From the NCBI GenBank assembly GCA_028291305.1, contig JAQGII010000332.1:1-9114 (forward strand): 9,114 nucleotides of DNA, in the 5' to 3' direction. This DNA is from Caulobacteraceae bacterium (GTDB lineage: Bacteria; Pseudomonadota; Alphaproteobacteria; Caulobacterales; Caulobacteraceae). The position numbers were made by a program, and so were the translations under genes. The notes under the pieces were generated by a model. The model saw nothing but the letters and a program-made list of their open reading frames with translations, ran no database searches and had not been told where the DNA came from. Positions 6,967-9,114 of this stretch are shown here, piece after piece (within the stretch, counting starts at the first letter, position 1; every line of letters starts with the position of its first letter).

Positions 6967-7707
6967 TCAGAGCTGGGCCAGCCGACCGCCGTCCACCGGC
7001 AGGGCGGCGCCGGTGATGAAGGCGGCGTCCGCCGACGCCAGGAAGGCCACGGCGGCGGCGATGTGCTCGGGCTTGCCGATGTCCCGGGGATCGAGCTTTT
7101 CGGCGCCCGACTTCAGGTTGGGGTTGCTCCACAGCATCGGCGTGTCGATGGCCCCCGGCAGGACCGCGTTGGCGCGGATGCCCCGGGCCTTGCCCTCGAT
7201 GGCGGTCGAGCGGGTCAGCGACAGCAGCGCCGCCTTGGCCGCGGCATAGGGCGCCACGTTGGGCGTGGTCATCACCGCATGCACGCTGGCGATGTTCACG
7301 ATGGCGCCGCCGCAGGGCATGTGCAGCAGCCCTTGGCGGGTGAAATGAGCCGCGCCCATGACGTCCACGGCCAGCACCTTCAGCCAGTCGCCGTGGTCGA
7401 AGTCCTGCAGCGCCTTGAAGGTCATCAGCCCGGCGTTGTTGACGATGACGTTGACGGCGCCGAAGCGGACCAGGGCGGTGTGCACCGCGGTCTGGACGGC
7501 GGCCTCGTCGGCCACGTCGCAGACCGCGCCCGCGGCGTCCGGCGCGCCGGCCTGCCTGACCGCCTCCAGCGCCTCGTCGATGGCGTCCTGGTTGAGGTCG
7601 GCGATCACCAGCCTGGCGCCCTCGGACCCCAGACGCTTGGCGATGGCCAGGCCGATGCCGCTGGCGGCGCCGGTGACGATGGCGCTCAGGCCCTCGAACC
7701 GCCGCAC
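6967..7707 (-). CDS. Short-chain dehydrogenase/reductase (classical SDR)
   Basis: 246 residues, a full-length classical SDR that oxidises or reduces an alcohol/ketone with NAD(P). Seen in order: TGAASGIG cofactor loop (12-19), Asp37 at the end of the second strand (favours NAD over NADP), NNAG (90-93), catalytic Ser141, and YAAAK with Tyr154 and Lys158. The PG motif in VLPGAIDTPM (182-191) and the C-terminal GAALPVDGG are also typical. No signal peptide. The start is GTG at 7707, one base after the TGA of the upstream GH1 gene, with GGAGG inside that gene at a 9-base spacing, so the two are almost certainly translated from one message. The substrate is unknown; pairing with a GH1 protein suggests a sugar or sugar-derived alcohol, but this is inference. 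Its 3' end faces the TPR gene with 15 bases between stops. Confidence 0.92.
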   Translation of the reverse strand: MRRFEGLSAIVTGAASGIGLAIAKRLGSEGARLVIADLNQDAIDEALEAVRQAGAPDAAGAVCDVADEAAVQTAVHTALVRFGAVNVIVNNAGLMTFKALQDFDHGDWLKVLAVDVMGAAHFTRQGLLHMPCGGAIVNIASVHAVMTTPNVAPYAAAKAALLSLTRSTAIEGKARGIRANAVLPGAIDTPMLWSNPNLKSGAEKLDPRDIGKPEHIAAAVAFLASADAAFITGAALPVDGGRLAQL

Positions 7708-7708
7708 C

Positions 7709-9004
7709 TCAGCTGACCTCCGGCACGGCGGGCTCGGCCGGCGGCCCCGCCAGTTGGTCGCGCGCCTCCAGCCGCTGGCGCATGGCGGTGATCGCGTCGT
7801 ACTCCGAGGGCGGGATGACCGGCACGGTCAGGCAGATGCTCTGGGTCGGCAGCACAGTCTTCCAGGAATGGATCAGCTCCTTGTAGCAGCGGCCGACGGG
7901 GCGGATGTTACGGTCCAGGTCATACAGGCCCAGCGGATTGACCCGGTTGTTCTTCTCGCGGAGCGCGCTGTCCCAGTCCACCTGGTCGGTCAGCGAATAC
8001 CAGGTGAAGCCGACGATGGGCACGCCGTCGTTGCGCACCCGCAGCACGTTGGCCCATTCCTTCCACAGCCAGTTGACCGCCTCGTCGCCGTGGGGGCCCT
8101 CGATGATGTTGGTTTCGGTGTGCATCACCGGCAGGTGGTAGCGGTCGTAGTACTGCCGGGTGATCACAGCATAGCCGAAGATTTCGCCCGAGGCGCGGGT
8201 CGAACCGTCGGCCGACACCCGGTGCTCGTTGGTGACGTAATAGTCGTTGCCGAGGATGCAGTGGGCCTTCAGGCGGTGGTCGAGGAAGAAGTGGTACTCG
8301 TCCCGGGTCATGCCGTTGTCGGTCAGGTACTCGTACATCTCCGAATCCACGCGCCGGCCGTAGTTGAGGTCCAGCGACAGAAAGCGCGCGGAGTTCATGA
8401 TCTCGGCCGGCTTGATCGCCGCCGGGTTCTCGGCGTGGAAATATTCGGAGGACTCGCTCTGGATGAAGATGGCGTCGGGGCGCACCTGCAGGATCGTCTG
8501 CATGGCCAGGACGTTGGCCTTGACCAGATGCTTCAGCGCCGTGACGAAGCCGAGGTCAGTGGTCAGCTGCTCGTTCCACCAGCCGTAGCGCGCCGAGAAG
8601 GTGGCGCAGATGAACATCTCGTTGACCGGCGTGTAGAGCTGGATCCACGGGAACCGCTCGGCGAAGGCGCGGGCATATCGTTCGAACAGTCGTGGGAAGT
8701 CCGGGTTCTGGAAGTTGCCCACCCAGTCCGGCACGCCGAAGTGGCACAGGTCGACGATCGGGATCAGGTCCCGTTTCTTCAGGTCGCCGAAGGTCATGTC
8801 GGCGAAGGACCAGTCGTATTTCTCGGGGCCCAGCCAGGAGGTATGCAGAGGCGGGCCGTACCGCAGGTAACGGATGCCGAGGTCTTCGCAGATATCGAAG
8901 TCGGTCTTCCAGTGCTTGTAGTGGCCGCAGGACTCCATCTCGTCCACGCGCACCTTGCCGCCCTGGATCGTTGGGATGCTGTTCTCGATCCCGGTCGCAA
9001 ACAT
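7709..9004 (-). CDS. GH1-family glycosidase-like protein
   Basis: 431 residues from the ATG at 9004, TGA at 7709. A single GH1-type barrel: acid/base Glu129 in YTPVNEMF, likely nucleophile Glu297 in VMHTETN, sugar-binding His88 in DLCHFGVP, and a C-terminal TWYSLTDQVDW. It is a paralogue of the GH1 half of the fusion: both share PWI...TPVNE and FSA-YG-W around the acid/base. Canonical glycone contacts are changed, with Gly5 for Gln and Asp343 for Glu. Family activity would be cleavage (or transfer) of beta-glycosides; the substrate is not predictable. The last 35 or so residues are Pro/Ala/Glu-rich. No signal peptide. The start is uncertain: a strong GGAGGG lies 18 bases before the ATG but 6 before an in-frame ATT at 9016 (435 residues), and a TTG at 9061 would give 450. 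First gene of a two-gene unit with the SDR. Confidence 0.88.
   Translation of the reverse strand: MFATGIENSIPTIQGGKVRVDEMESCGHYKHWKTDFDICEDLGIRYLRYGPPLHTSWLGPEKYDWSFADMTFGDLKKRDLIPIVDLCHFGVPDWVGNFQNPDFPRLFERYARAFAERFPWIQLYTPVNEMFICATFSARYGWWNEQLTTDLGFVTALKHLVKANVLAMQTILQVRPDAIFIQSESSEYFHAENPAAIKPAEIMNSARFLSLDLNYGRRVDSEMYEYLTDNGMTRDEYHFFLDHRLKAHCILGNDYYVTNEHRVSADGSTRASGEIFGYAVITRQYYDRYHLPVMHTETNIIEGPHGDEAVNWLWKEWANVLRVRNDGVPIVGFTWYSLTDQVDWDSALREKNNRVNPLGLYDLDRNIRPVGRCYKELIHSWKTVLPTQSICLTVPVIPPSEYDAITAMRQRLEARDQLAGPPAEPAVPEVS
7717..7721 (-). promoter_or_regulatory. Ribosome binding site of the SDR gene
   Basis: GGAGG on the minus strand, within the last codons of the GH1 gene and 9 bases before the GTG at 7707. 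It supports this GTG as the start and indicates coupled translation. Confidence 0.65.
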
Positions 9005-9022
9005 GAAGCTGGGAATGGCTCG

Positions 9023-9028
9023 CCCTCC
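9023..9028 (-). promoter_or_regulatory. Strong Shine-Dalgarno, GGAGGG, for the GH1 gene
   Basis: The strongest ribosome binding site in the upstream region. It sits 6 bases before an in-frame ATT (9016-9014) and 18 bases before the first ATG (9004-9002). That leaves the true start open and makes the distant TTG at 9061 less likely. Confidence 0.5.
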
Positions 9029-9034
9029 GTCCCC

Positions 9035-9048
9035 CCGGCGAGTGCCGG
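9035..9048 (-). promoter_or_regulatory. Small hairpin in the leader of the GH1 gene
   Basis: A perfect CCGGC-ACTC-GCCGG stem-loop on the minus strand, ending 6 bases before the GGAGGG site. If transcription starts upstream of it, it lies in the 5' leader and could affect ribosome access. The rest of 9049-9114 shows no promoter that can be assigned with confidence. Confidence 0.25.
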
Positions 9049-9114
9049 ACTTGGGCTTCAACGGGCCAATGCCCCCGAAGGTTCAGCGAAAAGAGGCCGA
9101 TAGGCGAATCCGGT

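Noticed and set aside
7358..9103. A 581-codon plus-strand open frame over the second GH1 gene
   Set aside because: Antisense shadow with a repetitive Val/Gly/His/Asp composition and no domain.

Overview
The window is high-GC (roughly two thirds G+C by eye), with codons ending almost always in G or C. Protein families and gene style suggest an alphaproteobacterium, most likely in or near Caulobacterales (Caulobacter/Phenylobacterium type). That is an inference from style and family, not from a marker gene. There are seven protein-coding genes and no tRNA, rRNA, CRISPR array or insertion sequence.

Left part (1-2649). The C-terminal half of valyl-tRNA synthetase (valS) enters from the left edge. 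About 43 bases after its stop comes a small ATP-dependent DNA ligase of the LigC type, on the same strand. A 56-codon gene for a charged, probably disordered protein runs the opposite way and stops one base after the ligase stop. Its upstream side (2650-2838) is non-coding and holds a REP-like pair of imperfect inverted repeats.

Right part (2839-9114). This looks like a carbohydrate locus. A 748-residue fusion, with a glycoside hydrolase family 1 (GH1) domain followed by an RmlD-type dTDP-4-dehydrorhamnose reductase domain, lies on the minus strand. It is divergent from a plus-strand gene for a TPR protein with a C-terminal glycosyltransferase-like (GT9/GT41-like) domain; 159 bp separate the two. 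The TPR gene converges on a two-gene minus-strand operon: a second GH1-type protein followed by a short-chain dehydrogenase/reductase (SDR), with one base between stop and start.

How the genes may work together. The two GH1 domains look like distant paralogues. They share departures from canonical GH1 sugar-binding positions: Gly replaces the N-terminal Gln, and Asp replaces the Glu of the C-terminal E-W motif. Both keep the two catalytic glutamates. None of the four proteins shows a signal peptide. Together with a sugar-nucleotide reductase domain, an SDR and a TPR/glycosyltransferase-like protein, this suggests cytoplasmic making or modifying of a surface glycan or glycoconjugate. The substrate cannot be told from the sequence. 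Other points of note are a chain of tiny overlapping ORFs ahead of the TPR gene, a possible ATT start for the second GH1 gene, and an atypical donor-site motif in the glycosyltransferase-like domain.
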